Assembly: GCA_037718865.1 (NCBI GenBank)
Contig: JBBJMP010000024.1
Coordinates: 20,829 to 84,828 of the forward strand
DNA length: 64,000 nucleotides
From: JADCRZ01 sp037718865
GTDB taxonomy: Bacteria; Bacteroidota; Bacteroidia; Chitinophagales; Chitinophagaceae
Direction of reading: 5' to 3'
The stretch's first letter is position 1. Each line of letters starts with the position of its first letter. Both the position numbers and the translations under genes were made by a program. Below are positions 45,551 through 55,561 of this stretch, in pieces. The notes beneath the pieces are model-generated. The model was not told the origin of the DNA. It was given only the letters and a program-made list of their open reading frames with translations, and ran no database searches.

Positions 45551-46817
45551 GGGCATCTCTAATAAGCCAAATTTTTAACAGTGCTTTTTATATCGGCTAA
45601 TTTTTGACGCATTTGGGTTAGATAATCTTGCACTTCCTTTCAATTCAGGATGTTTTTCATCCCGTTTTTATTTTTTTGTGCCCTTTTTTATAGGTATGGG
45701 CACACGTATCCCTTCAATTTTTTAGTTCTACTTTTAATTGTACCAATCTGAAAAGATTGTAAGTCAGGTTCATTAGCCCGATACCAGCTTTGTTTCTTAC
45801 AAAGTTGCGGTAGCGCAAATACATCTCATTCATGGTATTGGTCATGAAGCCGAATATATGTTCTACCCTGGCCCTTATTTTTGATTTCTTTTTGTTGCGC
45901 TGCTGCTGGCGTTTGGTTAAAGGTTTATTGCGATAACCTTTTTCGTGTATGCTACTTTCAATGTTTTTCTTGCGGCATACCTCTTCTAAAGCTTCGCTGC
46001 GATAAGCACTGTCTGCATAAACATTTTGACCACCATCTTCTTTTTTATCCAACAGTTCATCCAGCATTTCACTATCATGTATGTTGGCAGTAGTGGCTTT
46101 ATAGGCTGTGATCAGTTTGGTTTTATTATCGGCTTTAATATGATTTTTATAACCAAAATAGTTTTTGCCATTGTGTGTGACCCACTGCGCATCAACATCC
46201 TTCTGACGTAATTTATTTTCACTCCAGTCTTCGGGCACCTCGCCTTCCTTGAGTTGCTTATTTTCATCGCGACTGTTGCGTTGGATAGGCACTTCTACAA
46301 TGGAGGCATCCACCAATTTCCCTTTGTGAACTATAATGCCATCTTTGTCTAGCTGCTTATCCAGATAACCAAATAATTTTTCAATCATACCGCCACTTGT
46401 AAGCTTATCGCGGAACAACCAAATGGTTTTGGCATCTGGTACAGGATTATTAATTCCCAGACCTAAGAACCGCATAAAACTTAAACGATCTAATATGGCG
46501 TACTCAATGGCATCATCGCTTACGTTATAATATCGTTGCAGAATTAGAATCTTAAACATCAATATGCAATCATACGCCGGGCGACCTCCTTTACTATTCT
46601 GTATTTCTTTTTTGAAATATTTCTCTAACGGCTTACGAAAATATTCGAAATCAATGTGGCTGCTTAATCGCTCTAAAGGATCCTGCTTTTTACTCAACTT
46701 CTCTAACCGAATTTGCTCGTCAAATAATCCCCTGGCTTTTGACATATTTTGTTTTTTATAAAAGACAATCTTTTTTACCAAAACATTGCTTCGTACCTTA
46801 AGTTTTTAGAGATGCCC
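45551..46817 (-). mobile_element. IS5-family insertion sequence (1267 bp, complete)
   Basis: The ends are 12-bp inverted repeats, GGGCATCTCTAA at 45551-45562 and TTAGAGATGCCC at 46806-46817. They are flanked by a 4-bp target duplication CAAA (45547-45550 and 46818-46821). The element carries one transposase gene. It is inserted in the signal-peptide codons of the sulfatase gene, whose frame is restored exactly on removal. Confidence 0.93.
45714..46745 (-). CDS. IS5-family DDE transposase
   Basis: The ATG at 46745 (MSKARGLFDEQ) is preferred over the upstream extension to 46781. The 343-residue protein has the DUF772-type N-terminal domain (KYFKKEIQNSKGGRPAYDC, FLGLGINNPVPDAKTIWLFR) and the DDE domain: GKLVDASIVEVP, NVYADSAYRSEALEE, and IRARVEHIFGFMTN with the Glu. 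All parts are intact, so the element could still be active. It reads in the same direction as the gene it interrupts. Confidence 0.93.
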   Translation of the reverse strand: MSKARGLFDEQIRLEKLSKKQDPLERLSSHIDFEYFRKPLEKYFKKEIQNSKGGRPAYDCILMFKILILQRYYNVSDDAIEYAILDRLSFMRFLGLGINNPVPDAKTIWLFRDKLTSGGMIEKLFGYLDKQLDKDGIIVHKGKLVDASIVEVPIQRNSRDENKQLKEGEVPEDWSENKLRQKDVDAQWVTHNGKNYFGYKNHIKADNKTKLITAYKATTANIHDSEMLDELLDKKEDGGQNVYADSAYRSEALEEVCRKKNIESSIHEKGYRNKPLTKRQQQRNKKKSKIRARVEHIFGFMTNTMNEMYLRYRNFVRNKAGIGLMNLTYNLFRLVQLKVELKN

Positions 46818-46916
46818 CAAAGTAAAATAACAGGCTTTTGCCAACGAATTCAACATATAGCTTCCCGATCTTCTATTCATATTCTTTTATAAAAAATAAT
46901 TTAACAACATCTTATC

Positions 46917-48461
46917 CTATAACTGATCTGGCCAGGGAACAACGTTACCCGTTGCTTTATAAGTTGGCATGGGTGCATTTGCTTTTTTCAATTGCTGCTT
47001 TAACAGGTTTGCCAACTGTTTTACTCTTCCAGGATATTGGGCAGCCAAATTATTTTGTTCGCCCAAATCAGTTTTTAAATTATAAAGTTCCAGTGTTTTA
47101 TTGCGCATACTATAAACCAGTTTCCAATCGCCCAGTCGAATGGCACTAAAATAGTTGATGCCCGGTCCATCAGTGCCAATCCATTTATTTGGGTAATGCC
47201 AGATCAATGGCCTTCCCGTTAGCTTACTATTTGGATTTTTAAGACCCGGCACAAAACTTTTTCCATCTACCTCCTGAATGGTTGTATAATTTTTAATACC
47301 TGCCATCTCTAATATAGTTGGAAAGAAATCTTCTATTATAACCTGTTGATTGTTTACCGATGCAGGCTTAACAACAACTGGCCATTTTACAATCATCGGT
47401 TCTCTTATCCCGCCTTCATATACCGAACCTTTACCGGCACGTAAGGGAAGATTCTGCGTATGTGGTTGCCCACCTCTCGGCGGAGCTAAACTTAATCCGC
47501 CATTGTCGCTCATAAAAAGGATGATGGTATTTTTATCAATGTTTTTTTGTTTTAAAAAATCCATTATGTCGCCCAAACTTTTATCCATTCCTTCTATCAG
47601 CGAAGCATATTTTGCTTCTTCTATATTCAACCCGGCATCCAGATATTTTTTATAAAAACGATCGTCCGCCATTAACGGTACATGCACTGCATAGTGCGCC
47701 ATATTCAAATAAAAAGGCCGGTGGTTTTTAATTGGGTCTTCCAGCGCTTTGATTGCTTCCAGCGTTAATGCCTCTGTTAAGAAAGTATCCGTGCCAAAAT
47801 ATTCTTCCAAATCGGGCACTGCCTGTACACTGGCTTTGGTGGGAATGTTACCATAATTTTCTGTGCCAAAATAACTTTGCGGATGTCCTGCAGCGTGGCC
47901 ACTAATGTTCACCACAAAGCCCAAATTATAAGGATTAGCGCCGGGGGTGCCCATTGAAGCCCAGTGGGCCTTACCTACATGAATGGTAAAATAGCCTGCA
48001 TCTTTCAACAGCTGTGGAAAAGTTGTTGCATAAACAGTATTTGGAATTCCTTTTACCGGACTTAATCCATTTATTTTCCAGGGTGCAGCATTGAATTCTC
48101 TATCGGTATCATCGCTGCTGTTATTTTTTTTAGGTGATGTCCAGTTGGTAACGCCGTGCTGTGCTGCATTCATCCCCGTAATCATACTAATGCGGGACGG
48201 CGTGCATACAGGCGTGGCATAAGCGTTGGTAAATTTCATACCTTCTTTTGCCAACCGTTCCATATTGGGTGTGTGAAATTGTTTGTTCAATGGCCTGATG
48301 CTATCACCAAAAGGAACGGAAGTATCCATCCAGCCCATATCATCTACCAAAAAAACAATTATGTTGGGACGGTTGTTTTGTGCAGAAACTGAGGTATTAT
48401 TTAGCAGGCAAAACAAAAAAACAATAAACCTGAGGCAACCTGGTATTTTTAATCGCATCAT
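46917..48461 (-). CDS. Secreted type I sulfatase (arylsulfatase A-like)
   Basis: This 514-residue protein has a signal peptide (cleavage near VSAQ) and the sulfatase fold: PNIIVFLVDDMGWMDTSVPF for calcium binding, the formylglycine motif CTPSR in ATPVCTPSRISMITG, HVGKAHW, and FMSDNGGLSL. It should remove sulfate esters from a carbohydrate in the periplasm. It follows the next sulfatase gene by 10 bases, so they are cotranscribed. Exact substrate position cannot be read from the motifs alone. Confidence 0.93.
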   Translation of the reverse strand: MMRLKIPGCLRFIVFLFCLLNNTSVSAQNNRPNIIVFLVDDMGWMDTSVPFGDSIRPLNKQFHTPNMERLAKEGMKFTNAYATPVCTPSRISMITGMNAAQHGVTNWTSPKKNNSSDDTDREFNAAPWKINGLSPVKGIPNTVYATTFPQLLKDAGYFTIHVGKAHWASMGTPGANPYNLGFVVNISGHAAGHPQSYFGTENYGNIPTKASVQAVPDLEEYFGTDTFLTEALTLEAIKALEDPIKNHRPFYLNMAHYAVHVPLMADDRFYKKYLDAGLNIEEAKYASLIEGMDKSLGDIMDFLKQKNIDKNTIILFMSDNGGLSLAPPRGGQPHTQNLPLRAGKGSVYEGGIREPMIVKWPVVVKPASVNNQQVIIEDFFPTILEMAGIKNYTTIQEVDGKSFVPGLKNPNSKLTGRPLIWHYPNKWIGTDGPGINYFSAIRLGDWKLVYSMRNKTLELYNLKTDLGEQNNLAAQYPGRVKQLANLLKQQLKKANAPMPTYKATGNVVPWPDQL

Positions 48462-48471
48462 TCGTAAATTT

Positions 48472-49977
48472 TTATTTTTTATTTTTGACAGATAAAAGCA
48501 ACGATTCCAATTCTTTCACTTTCTCAGGATATTTTTCAGCTAAATTATTTTTTTCACCAATATCATTTTTAAAATTATACAATTGCGGCAGCGGGTTGTT
48601 CCCCAATTCAATATTTGTAAGCGCATCCATCGCTTTGCCTTTGTTCGGTGCAATGTATTTCCATTCATCCTTCACTACGGCAAGTGATTCGATTCCCTGT
48701 TCTATTAAAATATTTCTTCCCTTCATAGATTTACCCAGCAAAGCATCCAGCATATTTTCACTATCTGCTCCATGATTAACGGGTAATTTTTTATCGAGCA
48801 ACTGAGCAAAAGACGCCATCAAATCTATTTGGCAAATCATTGCATTGGATACGGCTGGTATAATTTTATTCGGCCAGCTAATGATAAAAGGAATCCTTGT
48901 ACCAGCTTCATACGAGCTATATTTGCCGCCACGCAACGGCCCCCAGGGTGTATGGCCATTTAACTGAGTAACAGCTTCGTCCTGGTAACCGTCATCCAGC
49001 ACGGGGCCGTTGTCGCTTGAAAAAATAAAGATGGTATTATCTGCAAGGCCTAACAGTTTCACCTGTTGCATAATTTCTCCCACCGCCCAGTCTAATTGCA
49101 AAATAGCATCGCCTCTGTAACCCAACCCGCTTTTACCTTTAAAAATGGTAGAGGGCATCCTTGGTACATGTGGCTCGGTTAAAGCATATAAAAGAAAAAA
49201 TGGTGTTGTTTTATTGTTGTTAATGAACGCTTTCGCTTTTGCCAAAAATGTCAAGGGCATTTCTTCATCTGTCCATCGGGCTTTGTTACCACCCGTCATA
49301 TATCCAATGCGCCCAATACCATTTACGATGGTGTTGTTGTGTCCCTGGCCGGGAGAAGATCTCATTTTAAGTAGTTCAGGATGTTCCAAACCGGTGGGGT
49401 CATTACCGACTTTCTTTACATAATTTACTGCTATCGGGTCTAAACTATCCAGCGCAACCACCTGGTGATTTTCAACAAACACAGAAGGCACCCTATCTGC
49501 AGTGGCAGGGAAAATAAACGAGTACCCAAAACCAACTTCATTTGGCCCGGGGGCCAGTTCTCCATTCCATTCTTTTTCTACCGCATTGCCTAAGCCCAGG
49601 TGCCATTTGCCCACGAGGGCAGTTGTATATCCTGCCTGTTGAAAAAGAGAAGGCAGCGTTGTTTTATCTGTCGGAATAATTAATGCTGCATCGCCGGGAA
49701 GTATACCAGTACCCGATTTGCGCCAGGGGTATTCCCCTGTCATCAGCGCATACCGGGAAGGTGTGCAGGTGGCAGAAGTGGCATGCGCATTTGTAAAACG
49801 AATACCCTGCTTTGCCAGTTTGTCTAAGTTGGGCGTGTTAATTTTTGTGGCACCATAACAACTTACATCACCATAACCCAGGTCATCTGCATAAATAAAT
49901 ACCACGTTGGGCTTTTGCTGCGCTGTTAATTGCATTACTATGAACATAGCAGAAATAATGCTGAAAACCTGCTTCAT
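48472..49977 (-). CDS. Secreted type I sulfatase (N-acetylgalactosamine-6-sulfatase-like)
   Basis: This 501-residue protein has a signal peptide (MQLTAQ) and motifs PNVVFIYADDLGYGDVSCYG, the formylglycine site CTPSR in SATCTPSRYALMTGEYPWR, GKWHLGLG, and FSSDNGPVLDDGY. The opening and the MTGEYPWR tail resemble GALNS/arylsulfatase-A type enzymes that act on GalNAc 6-sulfate, which would suit chondroitin 6-sulfate. It lies six bases after the PL8 lyase gene. Substrate assignment is by resemblance only. Confidence 0.92.
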   Translation of the reverse strand: MKQVFSIISAMFIVMQLTAQQKPNVVFIYADDLGYGDVSCYGATKINTPNLDKLAKQGIRFTNAHATSATCTPSRYALMTGEYPWRKSGTGILPGDAALIIPTDKTTLPSLFQQAGYTTALVGKWHLGLGNAVEKEWNGELAPGPNEVGFGYSFIFPATADRVPSVFVENHQVVALDSLDPIAVNYVKKVGNDPTGLEHPELLKMRSSPGQGHNNTIVNGIGRIGYMTGGNKARWTDEEMPLTFLAKAKAFINNNKTTPFFLLYALTEPHVPRMPSTIFKGKSGLGYRGDAILQLDWAVGEIMQQVKLLGLADNTIFIFSSDNGPVLDDGYQDEAVTQLNGHTPWGPLRGGKYSSYEAGTRIPFIISWPNKIIPAVSNAMICQIDLMASFAQLLDKKLPVNHGADSENMLDALLGKSMKGRNILIEQGIESLAVVKDEWKYIAPNKGKAMDALTNIELGNNPLPQLYNFKNDIGEKNNLAEKYPEKVKELESLLLSVKNKK

Positions 49978-49983
49978 AATTTA

Positions 49984-52900
49984 TCATTTTAATAATTTTA
50001 CCTGCGATGCTTCGCCATATTTGCAGCGTACCTGTAAAATACTGTTTCCCTTTTTATCAAAAGTGATGGCTGCACTTTCATTTATTCCCTTCAGTTTCCA
50101 TTTTCCTTTTAACACCAATTTTACTATGGACGGCTTTGCCTCAGTGGCATACCATTTTTTTGAGTAGATGCTTACTTCTTTTCTGTTACCATCGGGCAAT
50201 AGTGGTGTATCGTCAGGCCCTTCATAAAAACCCAGGTCGGGATCGGCAACAGCAAGTGAAATTTCATTTGGTGCTTGTTGATACATCATCAGGCAAGGCC
50301 TGTTATTGCTGAGGATCAAAGAATCGTTTGTTGGCTTTTCTTTGGCAAATAAAATACAGCCGGTTAATTGTTGTGGTGCATAATAAACAATATGTGCCAG
50401 GCTGTCTCTTTGCAATATTTTGTAAACAGGTTGTGCTGAAGACATCGATGAGACAAATTGTTTCATTTGGTTGCTGTCCGTATTGATCAGCATAGCATAT
50501 TCATAAGATGCGTTTGCCGGAGCATTGCCATGATCAATGATCAATTTAGCAAAAGCACCTTCCGTGTTTTTGCTATCTTTTTGGTTACGGGACTTTTGCA
50601 GGGTTTTGGTCAATCTGACATTTTCGGCTTTGGGCAGGTAATAACCCGTTTTCCGATTGTCTGCTATAAATAAATGAGAGAATGATGTCCATTTTTGTTC
50701 GAATGGAAAATCCGTAATTGTTTTATTTAAAATTTGCACAGGCTTCAAAGTATCAGTAAGGAAATTTTGAAACAACGTAGTTTGGGTTGAATAATCTTTA
50801 ATAGCATTGGTAATGTTGGAGCCTAAACACACTATCAAACTGTCAAACATAAACCATGATTTATTTGCCCGGAAACTACCCATATCATATTTATCTGAAC
50901 CGTGCAACTTCATGGCATAGATGCCCTGGTTACCCAGGTGAGTGCCGCCTGCAAACACCTCATCCGTCAGCAGCATTTCTTCTACGCCGCTAAAGTCATC
51001 GGCGTTAATAATATTGGCTTTCAATTTTTCTATTGGTACATGCAAAGTAGTAGTACCGGGAATATTGTTCCAGTCCCAGCCTTCATCTTTAAAATAGCTA
51101 CCGTTGTTCTCTGTATTATTTGGATAAAACAATTCTAAGTTGCCATAGGTAAGATATCGGCCATACATGTTTGCACCGGGATACGATTCATGTGTTACAA
51201 AATACCGGTTATGGCCTCTTACCGTCAGGAGCCAATTATCTCTTCGATGAATACTGAGTAAACCGTAATTGATGTCCCAATGACCAGAAGAAAAATCAGC
51301 AGGTGAAATGCCGTTGGCAGTAAAGTCCTTTGCAAAAGCAGTTTTATAATTGCCACTCAAAATTTGTAAATAGATAGCCGCCATGCTTGTATCAAATAGT
51401 TTATTTCCACCAGCCATTGCCATGTAGGCATACGGTTCGGCAGCTATCTTTCCTTCCCCGGGATGCCGCCCTGAAACACTCAATGGCCAATACAACGGAT
51501 TGGTATATTGGTGCATCATCATCAACGATCCTTTCACTACATCATACGCTTTGGGAGTAATAGAAAAAGAGGTATTTGAAAGCGCATAGATAACAGGTGT
51601 TAACCCTGCTAATCCATCAATGGCATAAGCTGGGTACAACGTGCCATGATGCGTAACAGCACCGCCTGGCTTAAAGGTACCTTCAATGCTGTATTCTGGT
51701 CCAATGTTGTTAGAAAGCCATTGTGTAAATTGCTGCATTTGCAACAGCTTTTGTGGCGAATCATCCATCATCAAAATAGTCGCCAGCATACCACCCAGCA
51801 AAGTGTTGAATACATCTATATTTGATGAGGGCAATAAATGAGGTAATTGATGTGTTCTTCCTTGTCCGCTAAACCAATACATATCCTGTATCGTACGATC
51901 CAACCGATTGTTTTTTTTCAAGACATCTTTCATTAATAAGCATGCTGAAAAATAGTTTCTAAAATTATAGCCTAAGTGATGTACTGAACCCATGCCACTT
52001 CCGTACGCCCACCCTGATCGTGCAAGTGATCTAAGAAATACAAAAACTGTTTAGAGCACATACCTTTTTCTTCAGGAGAAATTGCAGTACTTCTATAAGC
52101 TGTGGCTATTTTGAATAAAAGATCACTGGCATTTTGGGCACCATATTTCTGAGCATATTCCTTTGCTTTTGCCAGTGATACTGTATGATTGATTTCGTAA
52201 GCGTTGATTGAATTGACAGGTTTCCCTGTTATAATATCACCACTGCGTTTAATATTGTAGGTATCAAATGCTGTTGTTGATTGTGTTTGATCTTTTTGAG
52301 CAGCTTTAGCAGTCATGATAATTTCTTCATACCTGTTTTTGATTGTTTCCATATCAGCAATCTCTTTTGTTGAAATGGTTTTGGGCAATTTTATATAATC
52401 CGGCAATTGGCTAAATTGTAATAGATTAACCCAATGTGCATTGGCTGTTTTATTTCCGTTAACAGGGTTAATAAAAGGCAGTTGCATATCTCTCATTGGC
52501 GCCCTGGGATCAACAGTAGTTACGGACTGCATTGCATCAAAAAACAATGCGCCTGTTTTTACGGAAACAGGAGCGTAAATAGTAAGACTGCCCGTAGTTG
52601 CAGAAGGCTTCCCTTTCATATCCCGGTTGTACATCACCCAGGCGGTACGCCAACCTTTAAAATTTAATTGAAAAGTAAAAGAGCAATCTTTTTTATTACT
52701 GTTTCCAAAAGAAAATATCAACGAATCTCTTACAGGCGCTTCGTTATATATCCAAACAGCAAAACAACTTCTTTTATCAAGCGCTGCTTTTAAAAAAGCG
52801 GTATCGGTTATTTTTAAAGCGGCATTATTCATTACCCAATCCCAACGAATAGATTGCCCGCCTTGCTTAAAATGTCTTTCGCTAATGGAAAGGCTGCCAT

Positions 52901-53015
52901 TTATTGCTGACCAGTTTGAAGGAGTTTTGCTTTCGCAAATATCTTCGGGTGCCTGACAAAAAGTTGTGAGGCAGGTATAACTAAAAAGCAGTAAAAAGGT
53001 GAATTGTTTGTACAT
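49984..53015 (-). pseudogene. PL8 chondroitin ABC-type lyase split by one-base deletion
   Basis: Two frames overlap: 51972-53015 (signal peptide and the N-terminal lyase beta-sandwich and first helices) and 49984-51993 (catalytic and C-terminal domains). Adding one base near 52010 gives continuous FLDHLHDQGWAYGSGMGSVH, which matches DQGWQAGSNGGTRHH in the paralogue at 60009. The joined protein would be about 1010 residues, normal for chondroitinase ABC-type enzymes. Catalytic residues are seen: His and Tyr in VTHHGTLYPAYA (spacing as in His501/Tyr508 of the Proteus enzyme) and Arg in VSGRHPG. It would cleave chondroitin/dermatan sulfate by beta-elimination. Confidence 0.88.
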
Positions 53016-53069
53016 GATTTTTATGGAATAATGATTTATATACGGACGCCCATTTTATATGCTGACTAC

Positions 53070-54566
53070 TTATTCCAGCACAAAAGGGTCATTTGTCTTT
53101 TTCAGCCATTTTACCAATGTCTTTTTCATTGTTACTACCCGGCTATCATCTTTGGTAAAAACATTGTGCATTTCAAAACGATCATTTTTTAAATCAAATA
53201 AGAACCCATCTACCTTTTTTCCTTTCTTTACATAGGCCAGTTTGTACCGGGCTGTGCGGATTCCCCGGAAGCCTGAATGTAGTTTTACCGCGTTGCTTAC
53301 GATATTGCCCATGATATACTGGGCGGCAGGTTTTTTCCCTTTTCCCCCGATAAAATAATCTGCATAACTAATGCCGTCCAAATCTTTCGGAATTGATTTT
53401 TTTAATCCCATCAGCTCCAGGAATGTAGGGTACAAGTCTGGCAGGTTACCTAAAAACTGATTGTCCAGTCGTGGAATGATGTGCCCTTTCCAGTAGATGA
53501 TAAAAGAGATATTTAAAGACTCTTCAAAAATATTGTTCTTCGAAACTTCATCATGTTTACCCAAACAATTCCCATGATCGGCCATGAAGACTACAATCGT
53601 ATTGTTGTCTAATTGATAATCCTTTAATCCTTTAAGTATAGTTCCAACCTGTTCATCTACGCCGGTAATGTTTGCATAATAATACTTAATGTTGTCCCGA
53701 TAGAAATCACCCATCGGTGTTCCGGAAGCCGGAATATTTGGATCTTTCAACAAAGATTCCATGGAAACATCCTTGTATATATTGTAATATTTTTCAGGAA
53801 CCGTTTTATATTCTGAGTGTGGCGGATTCATTGAAACAACCAATGAAAAAGGTTTACCATCTTCGCGGTAATTGCCCCCATCATTTCTAAGAAAAGACAA
53901 GGCTTTTTTTGCTTCATGTGTCGGGCCCCATTCATTTACGTAAAGAAAACTATCTCTTGCAGCTTTGGTATCCCAATACATTGGCCGGTTGTGCTGGTCA
54001 TATGTTCCGTACGCATACCAGTAATCAAATCCATGTCTCTTTTCAGGCGGTGTCCATTCGTTCCAGGCTACGTCACCAATATTGTTAGAAGTAGGAATAT
54101 ATGGTTCGTGAGGTGAATCCAAATGCCATTTACCAATATAACCATTGGAATACCCATTTGATTTAAGCACATCAGACCAGCAAACAATATCCTTCGGCAA
54201 TTCAATACCAAAAGGCGCTGAAGCCGAATTGACATTACTAAATACTTTATTTTTCAACGGATACTTACCACTCATCAGCATAGCACGGGCTGGGGAGCAC
54301 ACCGGGTAATTACTTACCATCTGTTGCAGCACTAACGCCTTTTTTGACAACTCATCTAAATTTGGAGTTACTACTGGTTCTTTATGCTCAAAACCCAAGG
54401 CCTGTCCCTTCCACTGGTCAACCAAAATAATTAATAAGTTTGGCTTCAATGGTTTCTCTTCCTTTACTTTTTGTGCAATAGAAAAAGTCGTTGTCAAAGA
54501 AAATAACGATAGTAACCCCATAAAAAACAGGAGGCGATTCAAGCGTTTCATGTTGTATTTTTTCAA
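53070..54566 (-). CDS. Secreted type I sulfatase with CSPAR motif
   Basis: This 498-residue protein has a signal peptide (FMGLLSLFSLTTTFSIAQ) and motifs PNLLIILVDQWKGQALGF, the formylglycine site CSPAR in NYPVCSPARAMLMSGKYP, GYIGKWHLDSPHE, and FMADHGNCLGKHDE. The CSPAR form and the WHLD segment occur in sulfatases acting on glycosaminoglycans or other complex sulfated sugars. An alternative ATG is at 54551. It is separated from the PL8 gene by 54 bases and from its former upstream neighbour by the IS1595 element, which may have altered its transcription. Confidence 0.92.
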   Translation of the reverse strand: MKKYNMKRLNRLLFFMGLLSLFSLTTTFSIAQKVKEEKPLKPNLLIILVDQWKGQALGFEHKEPVVTPNLDELSKKALVLQQMVSNYPVCSPARAMLMSGKYPLKNKVFSNVNSASAPFGIELPKDIVCWSDVLKSNGYSNGYIGKWHLDSPHEPYIPTSNNIGDVAWNEWTPPEKRHGFDYWYAYGTYDQHNRPMYWDTKAARDSFLYVNEWGPTHEAKKALSFLRNDGGNYREDGKPFSLVVSMNPPHSEYKTVPEKYYNIYKDVSMESLLKDPNIPASGTPMGDFYRDNIKYYYANITGVDEQVGTILKGLKDYQLDNNTIVVFMADHGNCLGKHDEVSKNNIFEESLNISFIIYWKGHIIPRLDNQFLGNLPDLYPTFLELMGLKKSIPKDLDGISYADYFIGGKGKKPAAQYIMGNIVSNAVKLHSGFRGIRTARYKLAYVKKGKKVDGFLFDLKNDRFEMHNVFTKDDSRVVTMKKTLVKWLKKTNDPFVLE

Positions 54567-54639
54567 ATTATTTTTTTTAGGGTTATCCAGATAGAGCGCA
54601 AAGCGAAGATAAGAAATAGACCTTAGCTAATAAATTTAG

Positions 54640-54647
54640 TATATTTG
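54640..54647 (+). promoter_or_regulatory. Bacteroidota -7 box of the IS1595 transposase
   Basis: TATATTTG fits TAnnTTTG and lies 17 bases before the ATG at 54664. It is nearly identical in sequence and spacing to the box of the unrelated IS630 element, including the preceding TTTAG. Confidence 0.55.
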
Positions 54648-54663
54648 TACTAAATATTTGAGT

Positions 54664-55551
54664 ATGTTTCAGGGAATCACCATTAGTGAGTTTAATAAGT
54701 TCTTTACAAGTGAAGATGATTGCAGGCAGTATCTGTTTGATTTAAAATGGAATGACGGTTATCGATGCCGCAATTGCAATGGGAAGAAAAGCTGCAAAGG
54801 CAAGACTCGGTTTCATTTGCGATGTACACAGTGCGGGTATGATGAATCTGTCACAGCACACACATTGTTTCACAAGATGAAGATCCCGCTGCTGAAGGCT
54901 TTTGGGATTAACTTTCGGATCTCTGTGCGCAAAAAAGGAATGTCAACCATAGAATTGGCTAATGAATACGGCATCAATCAAAAATCTTCCTGGTTGTTTA
55001 AACGAAAGGCACAGGAGGCAATGGCAAGCAGCGGCAAACATCTTCTTAGTGGTCATGTAGAAGTGGATGAATTGATGATTGGGGGAGTAGATGAGGGCGA
55101 ACGCGGAAGAAGCAAGGGAGATAAGAAGCTGGTAGTGATGGCAGTTGAAAAAGTACAAGGAGATAAAATAGGACGAGCCTATGCACAAACGATTGAAGAT
55201 GCCAGTGCAGAAAGCTTTAAGCCTTTCTTCGAGAAATATATTGACAAAGATAACACCCAGATTAAGACGGATCAATGGAGGGGTTACTGGCCACTGGAAA
55301 GTGAATTTGAAATCAAGCAAAAGCCCTCAAGTAAAGGGAAAAACTTTATGGGATTGCATTATTTAATCATGAATTTGAAAGGATGGCTAAGAGGTATACA
55401 TCATAAGTGTTCAGAAAGATTCATGAACGGATATTTAGATGAATTCTTCTTCAGATTTAACCGGAGAAACTTTCTACCAACCATCTGGCACAAGCTGATT
55501 GAGAGAATGATGCAACATGAACCCTACGCCTATAAAGCAAATGCGACTTAA
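54664..55551 (+). CDS. IS1595-family transposase
   Basis: The ATG at 54664 is preferred to the TTG at 54658. The 295-residue protein has an N-terminal zinc ribbon with two CxxC pairs (CRNCNGKKSC and CTQCG), a helix-turn-helix (STIELANEYGINQKSSWLFK), and the ISXO2-like DDE domain: GHVEVDELMIGG, QIKTDQWRGYWP, and FMNGYLDEFFFRFNRR. All expected parts are present, so it may be active. Confidence 0.93.
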   Translation: MFQGITISEFNKFFTSEDDCRQYLFDLKWNDGYRCRNCNGKKSCKGKTRFHLRCTQCGYDESVTAHTLFHKMKIPLLKAFGINFRISVRKKGMSTIELANEYGINQKSSWLFKRKAQEAMASSGKHLLSGHVEVDELMIGGVDEGERGRSKGDKKLVVMAVEKVQGDKIGRAYAQTIEDASAESFKPFFEKYIDKDNTQIKTDQWRGYWPLESEFEIKQKPSSKGKNFMGLHYLIMNLKGWLRGIHHKCSERFMNGYLDEFFFRFNRRNFLPTIWHKLIERMMQHEPYAYKANAT

Positions 55552-55561
55552 ATGGATAACC

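Larger units (their letters stand above)
44134..46880 (-). pseudogene. Sulfatase gene split in its signal peptide by IS5 element
   Basis: Removing the IS5 element (45551-46817) and one CAAA duplicate joins the frame 44134-45550 to 46818-46880: MNRRSGSYMLNSLAKACYFT, then LLILINPLLSIGQ. A start at 46880 or 46856 is possible. The mature enzyme (about 460 residues) is a type I sulfatase: PNIILITTDQQSADAM metal site, the formylglycine motif CAPSR in NPICAPSRNSIITG, and VFTSDHGECLGAH. It needs maturation by a formylglycine-generating enzyme not seen here. With the signal peptide cut off it cannot be exported, though a TTG at 45549 could start a truncated leader. Confidence 0.9.

Noticed and set aside
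51972..52020. Programmed frameshift in the PL8 lyase
   Set aside because: There is no slippery heptamer or stem-loop; the missing base is explained by a simple deletion in a conserved DQGW motif.
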